A DNA stretch of 52,591 bases from Clostridium sp. chh4-2 (GCF_002899675.1 NZ_PKUU01000034.1:1-52591); one strand, 5' to 3'; counted from the stretch's first letter, positions 34,583 to 43,870 are shown. Numbers and translations are program-made. Notes: generated from the letters alone by a model not told the origin.

Positions 34583-36364
34583 TCATAGATCAAGATAAGG
34601 AATTACCAGTTGAACCTGGACCCCGCCCAGGGGACTGAGGCCGATTTTAAGACTGCCTCCGCCATTGTAATACAGATGGACACGGGACAGTACATTAACC
34701 AGCCCGATGGTGTCACTGCCCGGCGGCGTTTCCTTGCAGCATTGCAGGTTCCTACGTATTTCTTCAAGCTTTTTTTCTGTAATCCCCTTTCCGCTGTCAT
34801 CTACCAAAATTGTCAGTTGTTTTTCCTTTATGAATACTTCAATATGAATAAATGCCTCTGCCATAGAAAGAATAGCTCCATGTTTAAAACAATTTTCAAT
34901 GATGGGCTGCAGAATCATTTTTGGCACTTTTATATCCAGCGCTTCCGGCGTAACATGGTAGCTGATATGAAGCTTTCCGGAACCCTCAAAACGGATCTGC
35001 TGAAGCCTCAAGTAGCTGTCCGTGTGATTCATCTCGCTGCGAAAGGGAACCAGTGTGACACCCGTTGTCATACTGTACTGCATCATCTGCCCAAGCATGG
35101 CGATTTCGTCATACACCTGAGGAGCGTCTGCTTCCAGGGCGGAGGTTGCGATACACTGCAGTGTGTTGTAGAGAAAATGTGGGTTGATTTGGGCCTGCAG
35201 CGCCTTCAGTTCATTCGTTTTATTGGTAATTTCTATTTTATACTGCTGAAGAATCATGTGATTAATCCGGTCTACCATGTTATGAATGCTGGATACAAGA
35301 ATGCCGATTTCATCCGGATTTTTATAGTTAATATAGCTGTCCATAGGGATATCGAGGCCCTCTTTGTCTACGGCCTGAGCGTATTTTGTCAGCTTTTTCA
35401 GCGGGGTCATAATCTGAAGGACAGCCAGTATGACAAATGCCACCATGATTAAGGTACAGACACTGAACAGGAGAAAGTTGATTTGCAGAAGCTTTGTATC
35501 TGCGTTAATATAAGAATCCGGTGAGTATTTGATCAGATACCAATCCATGTATTTTGTCTGCATGGGAAGAGAAAATAAAATTCCCTGTTTAAAGCTGAAT
35601 GCCGCCGCTTCTGCGGGGAAATCCGGGCCGTTCGCAAGAAGGGTTCCGATCTCATCCTGATTGGAGGAATAGATGATCCACCGGTCTTTGTCCACAATGT
35701 AGAAATCCTCCTCTTGGGAATATAGCGAACTGCACATTCGTTCAAATACATGAACGGGGATATCTAAGGAAATCTCTCCGAGCAGCCGGTCGACGGACGG
35801 AGGCTGGTAAATAGTCCAGTGAAAGGTAACAACAGGCTCCTCATCCGGATGACTTCTGGCGGAAACACCGTAGGTATGGGGAGGATGGGGCGGTTCCAAA
35901 TAGGCGCTGTAAGGTTTTATATTTTGGGGAAGTTCGGAATTTTTTATGCCGGAACCACTGTAGGGAGCGGTCAGCTGTTCCACGGAGTTGACCAGAAAGC
36001 TGGTTTTTAAACGATAAGAATTTAAATAAATCTGCCGCGCACCTTTGCTGGTGGACAGAATGCTTCCAAGAAAGGACAGCATAGATGCCTCATCCTGATA
36101 GGAAAGGGAATCACCGGAGAGAATACGGGCGGTGTCCCGGTTTAAATACACATTTCTCAAGGAAAAGTTCAAGGTATCCATATAAGTCAGAACATTTTGA
36201 CTGCTAGTATAAAGCAGGTCAGAGTTCTGAACGATAAATTTTTCACGATTATTTTTCTGGATATAAAGAGAGGAGAAAAGGGCTGCCAGAATTGTAGGAA
36301 GTACGATGACAATACACAGAATCAAGATCAGTCTGACTCTGATATTGCTTCTTAACCATCTCAT
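34583..36364 (-). CDS. YesM-type sensor histidine kinase
   Basis: A 593-residue membrane sensor. The N-terminal helix (about 12-34, 'LILILCIVIVLPTILAALF') is followed by an outside sensing domain of about 250 residues. A second helix ('INFLLFSVCTLIMVAFVILAV') and HAMP come next. The His_kinase domain carries the phospho-His near residue 396 in 'QINPHFLYNTLQ', and an HATPase domain ('ILQPIIENCFKHG', 'DDSGKGI') completes the protein. An AGGAGG site before the ATG at 36364 fixes the start; the frame is open for 27 codons more. Family members sense extracellular sugars. Its promoter is at 36417-36445 and the divergent ABC operon is the likely target. Confidence 0.92.
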   Translation of the reverse strand: MRWLRSNIRVRLILILCIVIVLPTILAALFSSLYIQKNNREKFIVQNSDLLYTSSQNVLTYMDTLNFSLRNVYLNRDTARILSGDSLSYQDEASMLSFLGSILSTSKGARQIYLNSYRLKTSFLVNSVEQLTAPYSGSGIKNSELPQNIKPYSAYLEPPHPPHTYGVSARSHPDEEPVVTFHWTIYQPPSVDRLLGEISLDIPVHVFERMCSSLYSQEEDFYIVDKDRWIIYSSNQDEIGTLLANGPDFPAEAAAFSFKQGILFSLPMQTKYMDWYLIKYSPDSYINADTKLLQINFLLFSVCTLIMVAFVILAVLQIMTPLKKLTKYAQAVDKEGLDIPMDSYINYKNPDEIGILVSSIHNMVDRINHMILQQYKIEITNKTNELKALQAQINPHFLYNTLQCIATSALEADAPQVYDEIAMLGQMMQYSMTTGVTLVPFRSEMNHTDSYLRLQQIRFEGSGKLHISYHVTPEALDIKVPKMILQPIIENCFKHGAILSMAEAFIHIEVFIKEKQLTILVDDSGKGITEKKLEEIRRNLQCCKETPPGSDTIGLVNVLSRVHLYYNGGGSLKIGLSPLGGVQVQLVIPYLDL

Positions 36365-36416
36365 AAAATTGTATCCTCCTAACTGACTTTTTTTGTTATT
36401 TGGTAATTTATCTGTT

Positions 36417-36445
36417 ATGATACACGATTCCCTTTCAAATGTCAA
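36417..36445 (-). promoter_or_regulatory. Strong sigma-A promoter of the YesM/YesN operon
   Basis: On the minus strand TTGACA (36440-36445) and TATCAT (36417-36422) are exactly 17 bp apart, about 50 bp before the kinase start. The -35 is a perfect match. Confidence 0.7.
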
Positions 36446-36503
36446 TTTTGGTTAAAATGTATAGGATAAACTGTAAAAACAGTTATTATCGATCAAAATC
36501 ACA

Positions 36504-36544
36504 AAAAAGTACACCATGATCCCGGTTTTGTAGGTGTACTTTTT
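36504..36544. terminator. Bidirectional-looking hairpin in the divergent promoter region
   Basis: A perfect 12-bp stem pairs 36504-36515 (AAAAAGTACACC) with 36533-36544 (GGTGTACTTTTT) around a 17-nt loop. It has the A-stem-T form of a two-way intrinsic terminator but lies upstream of both divergent genes. It may therefore insulate the two promoters, act as a leader attenuator of the ABC operon, or be a regulator site. Confidence 0.55.
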
Positions 36545-36560
36545 GGCTGTTTTTCGGCAT

Positions 36561-36583
36561 GATAGAACTATCAAAACTGATAG
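36561..36583. promoter_or_regulatory. Possible operator: GATAG/CTATC repeats before the ABC operon
   Basis: GATAG at 36561-36565, then the inverted repeat CTATCA (36568-36573) and TGATAG (36578-36583), lie 12 bp before the start codon. The G-rich ribosome site follows. The repeats could be an operator or a small leader hairpin that hides the ribosome site. Confidence 0.35.
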
Positions 36584-36594
36584 GGGGAAAGCAG

Positions 36595-37500
36595 ATGAAG
36601 GAAAGAGTTTCAGGGCTTCGGAATAGAAAAAAATTTGCGCTTGGCTGCAATTACCTGTTGTTTCTCGGGCCGGCGCTTCTCTATTTTTTTGTAATAAAGC
36701 TGACACCGTTTTTGCTGGGAATCGGATATTCCATGACGGATTGGAATGGGATCTCAAAAGAAATCAATTTTAGCGGATTCGCAAACTTCCGGAAAATATT
36801 TACCAATGATTCGCAATTTTGGCTGTCCATGTGGTTTACGATTAAATACAGCCTGGTGACCGTGGTACTTTCCAATCTGGCAGGCTTTACACTGGCATAT
36901 TTTCTTTCGAAAAATATTCCATGCAGGAATGTGATGCGTTCCGGTTTTTATCTTCCTAATGTAATCGGGGGAATTGTATTAGGTTTTATCTGGCAGTTTA
37001 TCTATCTGAACGTGTTTAAAAGTATAGGAGATACGACAGGACTCGGTTTCTTTCAAATGATGTGGCTGGGAACGCCCGGAACTGCTTTTTGGGGTCTGGC
37101 GATTGTAGAAGTATGGAAACTGTCGGGTTATTTGATGTTAATCTATATCGCGGGGCTTACCACTCTGGGAAAAGAGTATATCGAGGCTGCGACCATTGAT
37201 GGGGCGAACGGGCGCCAGGTGCTGCGCCGTATCATTTTTCCGCTCTTGATGCCGTCTATTACTCAGTGTTTGTTTCTGAGTATTTTAAATACCTTTAAGG
37301 TATATGATGTGAATCTGGCGCTGACTGCCGGCGGTCCGTTCCGCTCTTCGGAAGCCATAACGATGAACGTTTACCAAACAGCATTTTTTGAAAACCAGAT
37401 GGGGCTGGGATCGGCAAAAGCTTTGATTCTTGTCATATTTATTGTAGTTGTTACGCAGATTCAGGTCTATGTGACATCGAAAAGCGAGGTGCAGATGTAG
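36595..37500 (+). CDS. Carbohydrate ABC importer, first permease (MalF/UgpA type)
   Basis: A 301-residue permease with six membrane helices, starting with 'YLLFLGPALLYFFVIKLTPFLLGI'. The cytosolic EAA loop 'YIEAATIDGANGRQVLRRIIFPLL' docks to the ATPase. The ATG at 36595 is chosen because GGGGG lies 7 nt upstream. The operon encodes no ATPase, so it probably uses a shared MsmK-type one, as is usual for sugar importers in Clostridia. Its stop overlaps the next start by 1 bp. Confidence 0.92.
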   Translation: MKERVSGLRNRKKFALGCNYLLFLGPALLYFFVIKLTPFLLGIGYSMTDWNGISKEINFSGFANFRKIFTNDSQFWLSMWFTIKYSLVTVVLSNLAGFTLAYFLSKNIPCRNVMRSGFYLPNVIGGIVLGFIWQFIYLNVFKSIGDTTGLGFFQMMWLGTPGTAFWGLAIVEVWKLSGYLMLIYIAGLTTLGKEYIEAATIDGANGRQVLRRIIFPLLMPSITQCLFLSILNTFKVYDVNLALTAGGPFRSSEAITMNVYQTAFFENQMGLGSAKALILVIFIVVVTQIQVYVTSKSEVQM

Positions 37501-38330
37501 TGGAACATGTGAATAAAAAGCAAAAGCTTATCATTACGGCGGTCATGTTTTGCGGAATGCTTCTGGTGCTTTCCCCTCTGTACTTTGTGGTGGTAAACTC
37601 ATTAAAGACGCTGCCGGAAATCGCAAAAAGCGCGGTCAGCCTTCCGGTACGGCTTCATTTTGAAAATTATGGGAAAGCCTGGAAACAGTTGAACTTCATA
37701 TCGGCTTTCAAAAATACGTTCCTGATCACCCTGTTTTCCAATGTTGGAGGAATTGTATTCGGGACGATGGCGGGATATTGGATCTGCCGAAATCCGAACC
37801 GTATGACAAAAATTCTCTATTCATTGATTATTTCCTCCATGGCAATTCCGTTCCAGGCAATCATGATTTCTCTTATGAGAGTGACGAAGTTTATGGGATT
37901 TAATGACAGCATTTTTGGAATTGTGATGTGCTATTGGGGGCTCAGTGTACCAATCTGTGTGTTTATGAGTTTCGGGGCGGTGAAAAGTGTGCCGATGGAG
38001 ATAGAGGAATCAGCCTATATAGACGGATGTTCCAGCTTCCTTATGTTCTGGAAAATTGTATTTCCCCTGATCCGGCCTACGGTGCTGACATTTACTGTAA
38101 TTAATACCTTCTGGTACTGGAATGATTATCTGATGAGTCAGCTGATCTTAACCTCCAAATCCCACCGGGTGATCCAGCAGGCAATCAGGACACTGTTTAA
38201 CGAATCGATCTATCAATGGGACTTGGGGCTGGCAGCCCTGATATTGTCCATTATACCGATGACGATTTTTTTTATCGTCATGCAGAAAAATGTAGTAGCA
38301 GGAGTAACCGCGGGAGCGGTGAAAGGATAA
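37500..38330 (+). CDS. Carbohydrate ABC importer, second permease (MalG/UgpE type)
   Basis: A 276-residue permease with six helices and the EAA loop 'EIEESAYIDGCSSFLMFWKIVFPLI'. It starts at a GTG that overlaps the TAG of the first permease (TAGTG). It forms the transmembrane pair with that protein and a binding protein encoded next. The sugar specificity cannot be read from the permease. Confidence 0.92.
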   Translation: MEHVNKKQKLIITAVMFCGMLLVLSPLYFVVVNSLKTLPEIAKSAVSLPVRLHFENYGKAWKQLNFISAFKNTFLITLFSNVGGIVFGTMAGYWICRNPNRMTKILYSLIISSMAIPFQAIMISLMRVTKFMGFNDSIFGIVMCYWGLSVPICVFMSFGAVKSVPMEIEESAYIDGCSSFLMFWKIVFPLIRPTVLTFTVINTFWYWNDYLMSQLILTSKSHRVIQQAIRTLFNESIYQWDLGLAALILSIIPMTIFFIVMQKNVVAGVTAGAVKG

Positions 38331-38355
38331 ATAATAAAAAAGGGAAGGTGGCATT

Positions 38356-39720
38356 ATGAAAGTAAGAGAATTAGCAGCAATGGGGTTGGCGGCAGTATTG
38401 GCGGCGGGAAGCCTTACAGGGTGTTCCGGAGGCGGTGCCGTACAGACAGAGGCAGCTAAAATGGAGTCGGCAAAAACAGAGGCAGCCGGGAACGCTTCAG
38501 GTGAAGCTTCGTCTGAGGAAAGTTCACAACAGGCAGCCGGAGATACCGTGCTTAGGGTATACCTGATGAAAACCCAGTGGATTGACGCTATGGATCAGGT
38601 GAAAGCCATGTATCTGTCGGAAAACCCGCAGATTAAGGACATCGAGTTTGAAATTGTGCACAGCGGCAACTATTGGGATAATTTAAAGGGAAAGCTGGCA
38701 TCTGAGGATATGCCTGACATTATTCAGATGAACCCGGGAAATGTGCTGAGAGACTGGTCTTTGCATCTTCTGGCGTTGGATGACATGGATGTCTTGGACG
38801 AACTGAATGAAAACAGTGTAAAGGATGGGAATATTGATGGCACACAGTATCTGGTTCCCATGGGTATCGAGGGGTTCGGCATCGCTTATAACATGAAGCT
38901 TTTAAATTCGGCCGGAGTCGAGGAGGTGCCAAAAACATGGGATGAATTGGTAACCGCATGCGAAATGCTTGAGAAAGCCGGTATCCAGCCGTTTGTCAAC
39001 CACTATAAGGAAACGAACCTGACCTTTGTAAAGCATTTTTCCATGCTTCCGGCGCTGTATATGGATGACAGCAGGGCGTTTTTAGATGAGATGCTGGCAG
39101 GCAAGGATATGAATCTTCCCGAAAATGAGTATTATAACAAATATATGGATTTCCTGGATCTTACCATGAAGTACGGAAATCAGGATGCAATCAATGTGGA
39201 CAGCAACACGGCACAGAATATCTTTTTCAGCGAACAGGCGGCTATGATCACTGATGAGGGTTCCTGGATGACACCGTCGATTAACAGCACGAACCAGGAG
39301 CTGGCCGGATATGTGGCTCAGGGGGCAATACCGTTGACAAATGAGCCGGAACGTAATCAATTATCTATTTTCGCAACCAATCTTTGCATTTCCGCTACCA
39401 GCAAACATGCAGAAGAAGCGAAGAAATTCATCTCCTGGTTTGTAAGTGATCCGGAATGTTTGGATTTCATGATGAAAGAGGTTGCCAATATGCCGGCTGC
39501 TAAATCCGTAACCGTGGATCCGGCTGTTTTGGGACTGCTTGCTGAGGATGTGAAGGAGTATATAGACGAAGATATGGCGGCCGTTTACCTCGGGCCATAT
39601 ATACCGGATGAAACCTACACAGACACAGGAGCACTTTTCCAGAAATATATAGCAGGCATGATTGACAGATCCGAATGCTTAACCGGTTTTAATAAGCTGT
39701 GGATGGAAGCGGCAAAATAA
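38356..39720 (+). CDS. Extracellular sugar-binding lipoprotein of the ABC importer
   Basis: A 454-residue family 1 solute-binding protein. The signal peptide ends in the lipobox 'LTGCS' near residue 23, then comes an Ala/Glu/Ser-rich linker. The mature domain begins 'DTVLRVYLMKTQWIDAMDQV' and shows 'KTWDELVTACEMLEKAGIQP', usual for oligosaccharide-binding members. The AGGGAAGG ribosome site is strong. It is co-transcribed with both permeases and the following serine hydrolase, under the divergent YesMN system. Confidence 0.92.
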   Translation: MKVRELAAMGLAAVLAAGSLTGCSGGGAVQTEAAKMESAKTEAAGNASGEASSEESSQQAAGDTVLRVYLMKTQWIDAMDQVKAMYLSENPQIKDIEFEIVHSGNYWDNLKGKLASEDMPDIIQMNPGNVLRDWSLHLLALDDMDVLDELNENSVKDGNIDGTQYLVPMGIEGFGIAYNMKLLNSAGVEEVPKTWDELVTACEMLEKAGIQPFVNHYKETNLTFVKHFSMLPALYMDDSRAFLDEMLAGKDMNLPENEYYNKYMDFLDLTMKYGNQDAINVDSNTAQNIFFSEQAAMITDEGSWMTPSINSTNQELAGYVAQGAIPLTNEPERNQLSIFATNLCISATSKHAEEAKKFISWFVSDPECLDFMMKEVANMPAAKSVTVDPAVLGLLAEDVKEYIDEDMAAVYLGPYIPDETYTDTGALFQKYIAGMIDRSECLTGFNKLWMEAAK

Positions 39721-39735
39721 AGATTGGGTGATAAC

Positions 39736-41268
39736 ATGATAATGAATAAACCATTAAAAAGAAGTACCTGCGCTTTCCGACAGATGGAAAGCGCGGGCAT
39801 CCGCGGATTTCTGGATGGGGCAGAACGGGAAGGAATTGAATTAAACAGCCTGATGGTTCTGATTAAGGGAGAAGTGGTATTTGAAACATGGTACGCGCCT
39901 TATGGGCCGGAAATACCACATTCCATGCATTCCTTTACGAAAGGCTTAACCTCCACAGCGATTGGATTTTTGGTAGAGGAGGGGAGGGTATCGCTCGAGG
40001 ATAAGGTTATTTCCTTCTTTCCCGAACGTTTACCTGAACTCGTATCCGAAAATTTACGTCAGATGAATATAAGGCATCTGCTCACTATGACCTGTGGCCA
40101 CGGACAGGAACCACCACGCTATAATGTGGGAGATTATATCAGAAGTTTTTTGAACTGGCCGGTACCATATGAACCGGGAACCCATTTTTATTATAATTCC
40201 ATGGGAACCTATATGCTGACAGCCATTTTAAAGAAGATGACGGGACAAAACCTGACCCAGTATCTGCGCCCGCGCCTGTTCCTTCCTCTGGGAATCTATG
40301 ATGTAACTTGTGACCAGTGTCCCATGGGCGTAGAAAATGGAGGAGGAGGAGCTTATCTTCGTACGGAGGATATGGCAAAGATCGCTCAGCTTTATCTGAT
40401 GGAGGGGCGCTGGGAAGGCAGGCAGCTCATACCTTCCTGGTGGATTAAAGAAGCAGTTTCTATTCAGTTTAAGGATTCCTACGACCATATGTTTCCTGAT
40501 AAAGAAGACTGGAAGTGCGGATATGGTTTCTTCTTCTGGCACTGCAGCGTTCCTGGAGTTTACCGTTTTGACGGATCATTCGGTCAGTTTGGAATTGTAA
40601 TACCTGAAAAAGAAGCAGTTATCATTACGACGGCCTCTGAACCCATGCCGGAACGAATACTATCCCTTTGTTGGAACTATCTGCTCCCTGCTATCAAACC
40701 AAGTGACGATGAAAAAGGCTGGAAAGAGCTGTTAAAAAAAGCTGCCGGATTAAAGATGGAATGGTATAATGAGATTGGAATGATGCCGGTTGGCGAAAAT
40801 GAGAGAGAAGAGGCGGTAAACGGGATCAGGTGGTATTTCCCGCAAAATGATGATTCCATGGTTCCGGTATGGAGAAGAACACAAAAACCAAAGCCAGTTT
40901 ACACAGACAGCGAAATGGACGGAATCGGTTGGTGCGAACTGAAATTTGAGGGAAAGGCCTGCAGTCTGAGCTTTTTAGAATCCGGTCTGGTAAACACAAT
41001 CCCCTTGGGGTGCGCAGAAGACGGAGAGTTTTCTCTGTTAAAAAGCAGTTATGCCGATTTCCCTGTCTGTGCCAAAGGAAAGTGGGTGGATCAGAATACC
41101 TTTCAGGCGGATATCCGTTTTTTGACTACAGCACATCATGGAAGATACCGTTTCTTCTTTGAAGCAGGGCAGGAGGCGGTCTGCTATATGGATGAAACTC
41201 CGTTTGATGCCAGGCTTGGGACACCAAAACCGAGATCATACCGATTGACTTGTGAAAAAAATCTTTGA
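39736..41268 (+). CDS. Class C beta-lactamase-related serine hydrolase
   Basis: A 510-residue cytosolic protein without a signal peptide. The catalytic S66-F-T-K69 is in 'SMHSFTKGLTSTAIG', and the Tyr motif appears in 'HFYYNSMGTYML'. A second half of about 190 residues resembles the domain found after beta-lactamase in esterase or aminopeptidase members. It is the last gene of the sugar operon, so it may be an esterase or deacylase of the imported glycan rather than an antibiotic-resistance enzyme. The start at 39736 has only a modest ribosome site. Confidence 0.85.
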   Translation: MIMNKPLKRSTCAFRQMESAGIRGFLDGAEREGIELNSLMVLIKGEVVFETWYAPYGPEIPHSMHSFTKGLTSTAIGFLVEEGRVSLEDKVISFFPERLPELVSENLRQMNIRHLLTMTCGHGQEPPRYNVGDYIRSFLNWPVPYEPGTHFYYNSMGTYMLTAILKKMTGQNLTQYLRPRLFLPLGIYDVTCDQCPMGVENGGGGAYLRTEDMAKIAQLYLMEGRWEGRQLIPSWWIKEAVSIQFKDSYDHMFPDKEDWKCGYGFFFWHCSVPGVYRFDGSFGQFGIVIPEKEAVIITTASEPMPERILSLCWNYLLPAIKPSDDEKGWKELLKKAAGLKMEWYNEIGMMPVGENEREEAVNGIRWYFPQNDDSMVPVWRRTQKPKPVYTDSEMDGIGWCELKFEGKACSLSFLESGLVNTIPLGCAEDGEFSLLKSSYADFPVCAKGKWVDQNTFQADIRFLTTAHHGRYRFFFEAGQEAVCYMDETPFDARLGTPKPRSYRLTCEKNL

Positions 41269-41295
41269 TATGGAAGGTGGACGCGATGGCTTTAG

Positions 41296-41439
41296 GCAGT
41301 TTATGATGAAGCGGTGCGGGATGGCTATACTGTTTTAAGCAATGCCATTGAAAGTCTTGATTTTTGGGAGAATGGAGTGAAATTTTTTATTATTGAAGGG
41401 CCGAACAAAGAAAGAATTGAATTCTGCCAGAGACTTTAG
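41296..41439 (+). pseudogene. C-terminal fragment of a VOC/glyoxalase-family protein
   Basis: From 41296 the frame reads 'AVYDEAVRDGYTVLSNAIES', then 'LDFWENGVKFFIIEGPNKER', and ends 'IEFCQRL'. This is the closing strand and metal-ligand segment ('GPNKERIEF') of vicinal-oxygen-chelate proteins. There is no start codon or first half. It is a remnant left between the hydrolase gene and the terminator. Confidence 0.7.
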
Positions 41440-41469
41440 GAGAAGCATAAAGAAACGCTAACTGATAAT

Positions 41470-41508
41470 AATCCCGTGCAGGGAAAAATCCAGCACGGGA
41501 TTGTTTTT
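41470..41508 (+). terminator. Rho-independent terminator of the sugar operon
   Basis: A perfect 10-bp stem, AATCCCGTGC (41470-41479) with GCACGGGATT (41493-41502), is followed by GTTTTT. It ends the sugar ABC/hydrolase operon. Confidence 0.85.
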
Positions 41509-41576
41509 CATATTCCAGTTTCTTTGCTAATACGTAGATTTTTATGGCGCTTACTGTGTATTCTGACTTCTTTAAT

Positions 41577-43448
41577 TCACTCCCCGCCGCGTATCCTGCA
41601 AGCCGCCCGTCCTTCCCTGGCATCCAGTATCAAACTGGCCCTGCACCGGCTCACATCATAAAGCTTAATAATATCCGCCAGTTCTTCCTCTTCCGGCCAC
41701 AGCGTTTTCAGGATTTCCGGACATTTTTTCAGCAGTTCCGGCTGGTAAAGCCGCGTTTTGCTGTTGTCATTGATGGCACCGTAATAAACGTCGGCTTCCA
41801 CCATATCCTGAAACATGTGGCTGCCATAGGATAACTCGGGGTGATAGCCGGCCTCTCCGTAAGCAACTTCGCAGATTGCGCTGAACTGGCTGATCTCCGC
41901 ATATACCACGGGAATGCCCAGTTCCGGCGAGGAGGTGCCGATCCGGCCGGGAACCAAAAGCATCAGTTTTTTATCCGTTTCTTCAAAATGCTGGTTGATC
42001 TGGCTGATCAGACGGGCTACGTCCGGTTTTTTGGAATAGGGATATTCATAGTAGTTTTTCGGGTCAACCCAAACGATATAGTCGATCCGTTCTTCTTTCG
42101 AACGGCGCATGGAGGTGCGGCTCACGTCAAACAGCAGTTCTTCATCCACATCCGTAGGGATTTTCACCTGTTCGGATTTGGCGGACGGAAGAGGGCGGCA
42201 CTGAAGCAGATTCAGCTTCCAGGCGCCTTCTTTTGGGCTTGTGACCGCGAATTCCACATCCACCGGGCGCTCATAAACGGCTTCCAGCATTTTTAACAGC
42301 GTGCGCATCATGAGGATGAAATCCCGGTTTTCCACCAGTCCCTGACAATCCGCGAAATAGACCTTCCGGTAGATCTGCCGTTCGGCTAAAAGATCCTCTG
42401 CCTCCGTATCCCTGCTCAACACCATCTTTTTCTGCCACAGCGGCAGGCGTTCGATGATCTCCTCCAGGGTTTTGGTGCATAGCTGCTTTTTATTGAAATC
42501 CAGAACGTCCACTTTGCGCTGGGAAAATTTATGGCGCTCCGCGATTGTGGTCCGCAGATTTGCCTTGGCTCTGTCTAAGCCCACCAGGCGGGGATAGTCG
42601 CCGGGAGTCCTCTCCACTGCTCTGGTGCCCAGACCCAGGACCATGCGCAGCATTCCGGCCTCGGGATTTAAGTGTTCCATCCATTTATATGGATTGTAAG
42701 AACAGCCCATTCCTGCGGCAGCAGGGAAATAGATTCCGTCATATTCCTGACCGGCCACCTGCTGAATCAGTAGGGCCATCTGTTCATCCGCATCCAGCAG
42801 ATGAAATTTTCTGCGGTATTCGATGGCAGAATCGTTCATTACGCTGGAATAGACGCGCCGGATGGCGTCTTCCAGTTCAGCCATACGCTCTTCTTTGGTG
42901 CCTTGGTTAAGGCAGAATACGGATTCATATTTTCCGGAAAATGCATTACCGTATCCGTCTTCCATAATGCTGCTGGAGCGCACGATCAGAGGAACGGTTC
43001 CGTAGTGATCCAGCATCTTTCCAAGCTCTGTCCGGATGTCATCCGGCAAAACCCCATTTCTTAAACGGCGGGTCAGTTCTTCCGTTTCCTGAAAATGTTC
43101 CTTTTCCAGACGGTGTCTGGCCTTTAACTCCGCACAGCGGTTCAGCACCAGGTACTGATAGAATACGTCCGTGCCGATGAAAAAGGAATTGTGAGGCTCC
43201 ATAAACAGCGCGTATTCCGGCATATTTAACGCAATCAGCTTCCGGGCCACCAAAAGGCCGCAGGCCTTGCCGCCGATGACTCCGCCTCCTATTTTCCGTT
43301 CCCATACCTTTGAAAAATCCTCATCGGAAAAATATTTCAGGATCAGCTGTTCCATATGAAATTCGGTGGTAATATGCCTGTTGCAGGCCAGCTTCCGTTC
43401 TTCTTTCGTCAGCGTTTTCTTTTCGAAAAACTCCTCCCATCCAGCCAT
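41577..43448 (-). CDS. PEP/pyruvate-binding (PPDK N-domain) protein
   Basis: A 623-residue protein with the ATP-grasp-like PEP/pyruvate-binding domain of PEP synthase: 'IGGKACGLLVARKLIAL', 'PLIVRSSSIMEDGYGNAFSGKYESV' and 'VDVEFAV' with 'LLQCRPLP'. It lacks the swivelling phosphohistidine domain and the C-terminal PEP barrel, so it cannot be a complete PEP synthase. The last 170 residues ('YIVWVDPKNYYEYPYSKKPD' onward) form an extra domain. Similar single proteins exist in Firmicutes with no firm role. The start at 43448 is preferred since GGGGAGG lies 9 nt before it; two earlier in-frame ATGs overlap that site. It is divergent from the importer operon at 44 kb. Confidence 0.82.
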   Translation of the reverse strand: MAGWEEFFEKKTLTKEERKLACNRHITTEFHMEQLILKYFSDEDFSKVWERKIGGGVIGGKACGLLVARKLIALNMPEYALFMEPHNSFFIGTDVFYQYLVLNRCAELKARHRLEKEHFQETEELTRRLRNGVLPDDIRTELGKMLDHYGTVPLIVRSSSIMEDGYGNAFSGKYESVFCLNQGTKEERMAELEDAIRRVYSSVMNDSAIEYRRKFHLLDADEQMALLIQQVAGQEYDGIYFPAAAGMGCSYNPYKWMEHLNPEAGMLRMVLGLGTRAVERTPGDYPRLVGLDRAKANLRTTIAERHKFSQRKVDVLDFNKKQLCTKTLEEIIERLPLWQKKMVLSRDTEAEDLLAERQIYRKVYFADCQGLVENRDFILMMRTLLKMLEAVYERPVDVEFAVTSPKEGAWKLNLLQCRPLPSAKSEQVKIPTDVDEELLFDVSRTSMRRSKEERIDYIVWVDPKNYYEYPYSKKPDVARLISQINQHFEETDKKLMLLVPGRIGTSSPELGIPVVYAEISQFSAICEVAYGEAGYHPELSYGSHMFQDMVEADVYYGAINDNSKTRLYQPELLKKCPEILKTLWPEEEELADIIKLYDVSRCRASLILDAREGRAACRIRGGE

Positions 43449-43514
43449 CTCATTCATCCTCCCCATATAATTTTGCCAGTAACAGCCGACTGCTGATAAC
43501 AGGCTCTTTCTGAT

Positions 43515-43543
43515 ATTTTATGTCATTTTTCGACTGAATGCAA
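43515..43543 (-). promoter_or_regulatory. Possible promoter of the PEP/pyruvate-binding gene
   Basis: On the minus strand TTGCAT (43538-43543) and TAAAAT (43515-43520) are 17 bp apart and about 67 bp before the start codon. The giant palindrome B begins 39 bp further upstream. Confidence 0.45.
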
Positions 43544-43581
43544 TAGAATCCACGATTGCATGAATCCGGCCGCAGACGCTT

Positions 43582-43870
43582 CGTTACAATTCACGGGTCC
43601 GGTGGTCTCTGCCATCCGGCCCGTCTTCGGCAGTTTATACTCCGTTTCTTGTTCCAGTTTCGGATATAAGCAGTACTAAACGTGCAGGATTTTTCTAAAA
43701 ACCAGGGGAAATCCCCAAACTCGCTGCACTCAAACAGGTGGAGATTTCCCCTGAACGAAAAATTCTGCGCGTTAAGAACTGCTAATATCCTGCAAAGTCA
43801 CAAAAAACAGAGTATAAACCGCCAAAGACGGCCCAGACGGCAGAGACCACCGGACCCGTGAACTGTAACG
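43582..43870. repeat. Giant imperfect palindrome B (family 1)
   Basis: A 289-bp long hairpin. Outer arms 43582-43652 and 43800-43870 pair, including a perfect 24-bp match between 43590-43613 and 43839-43862. The inner stem 43704-43713 with 43743-43752 is perfect over 10 bp. Compared with palindrome A, the 23 bases at 43682-43704 and 17 bases at 43754-43770 are identical to 26669-26691 and 26741-26757, and the AAACTCG...ACTCAAAC loop is kept. The inner stem has changed on both sides and the outer arms share no sequence. It is again placed between two divergent genes. Confidence 0.85.

Noticed and set aside
34610..35452. A 280-codon open frame on the plus strand
   Set aside because: It is antisense to the kinase ATPase and HAMP regions, which show clear motifs on the minus strand. 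The plus frame has no recognisable domain.
39736..41268. Antibiotic-resistance beta-lactamase
   Set aside because: There is no signal peptide, the protein has an extra C-terminal half, and it belongs to a sugar-uptake operon, so an esterase or peptidase-like role fits better.
42545..42910. Plus-strand frame within the PEP/pyruvate-binding gene
   Set aside because: It is a shadow of the high-GC coding sequence on the minus strand and shows no motif.
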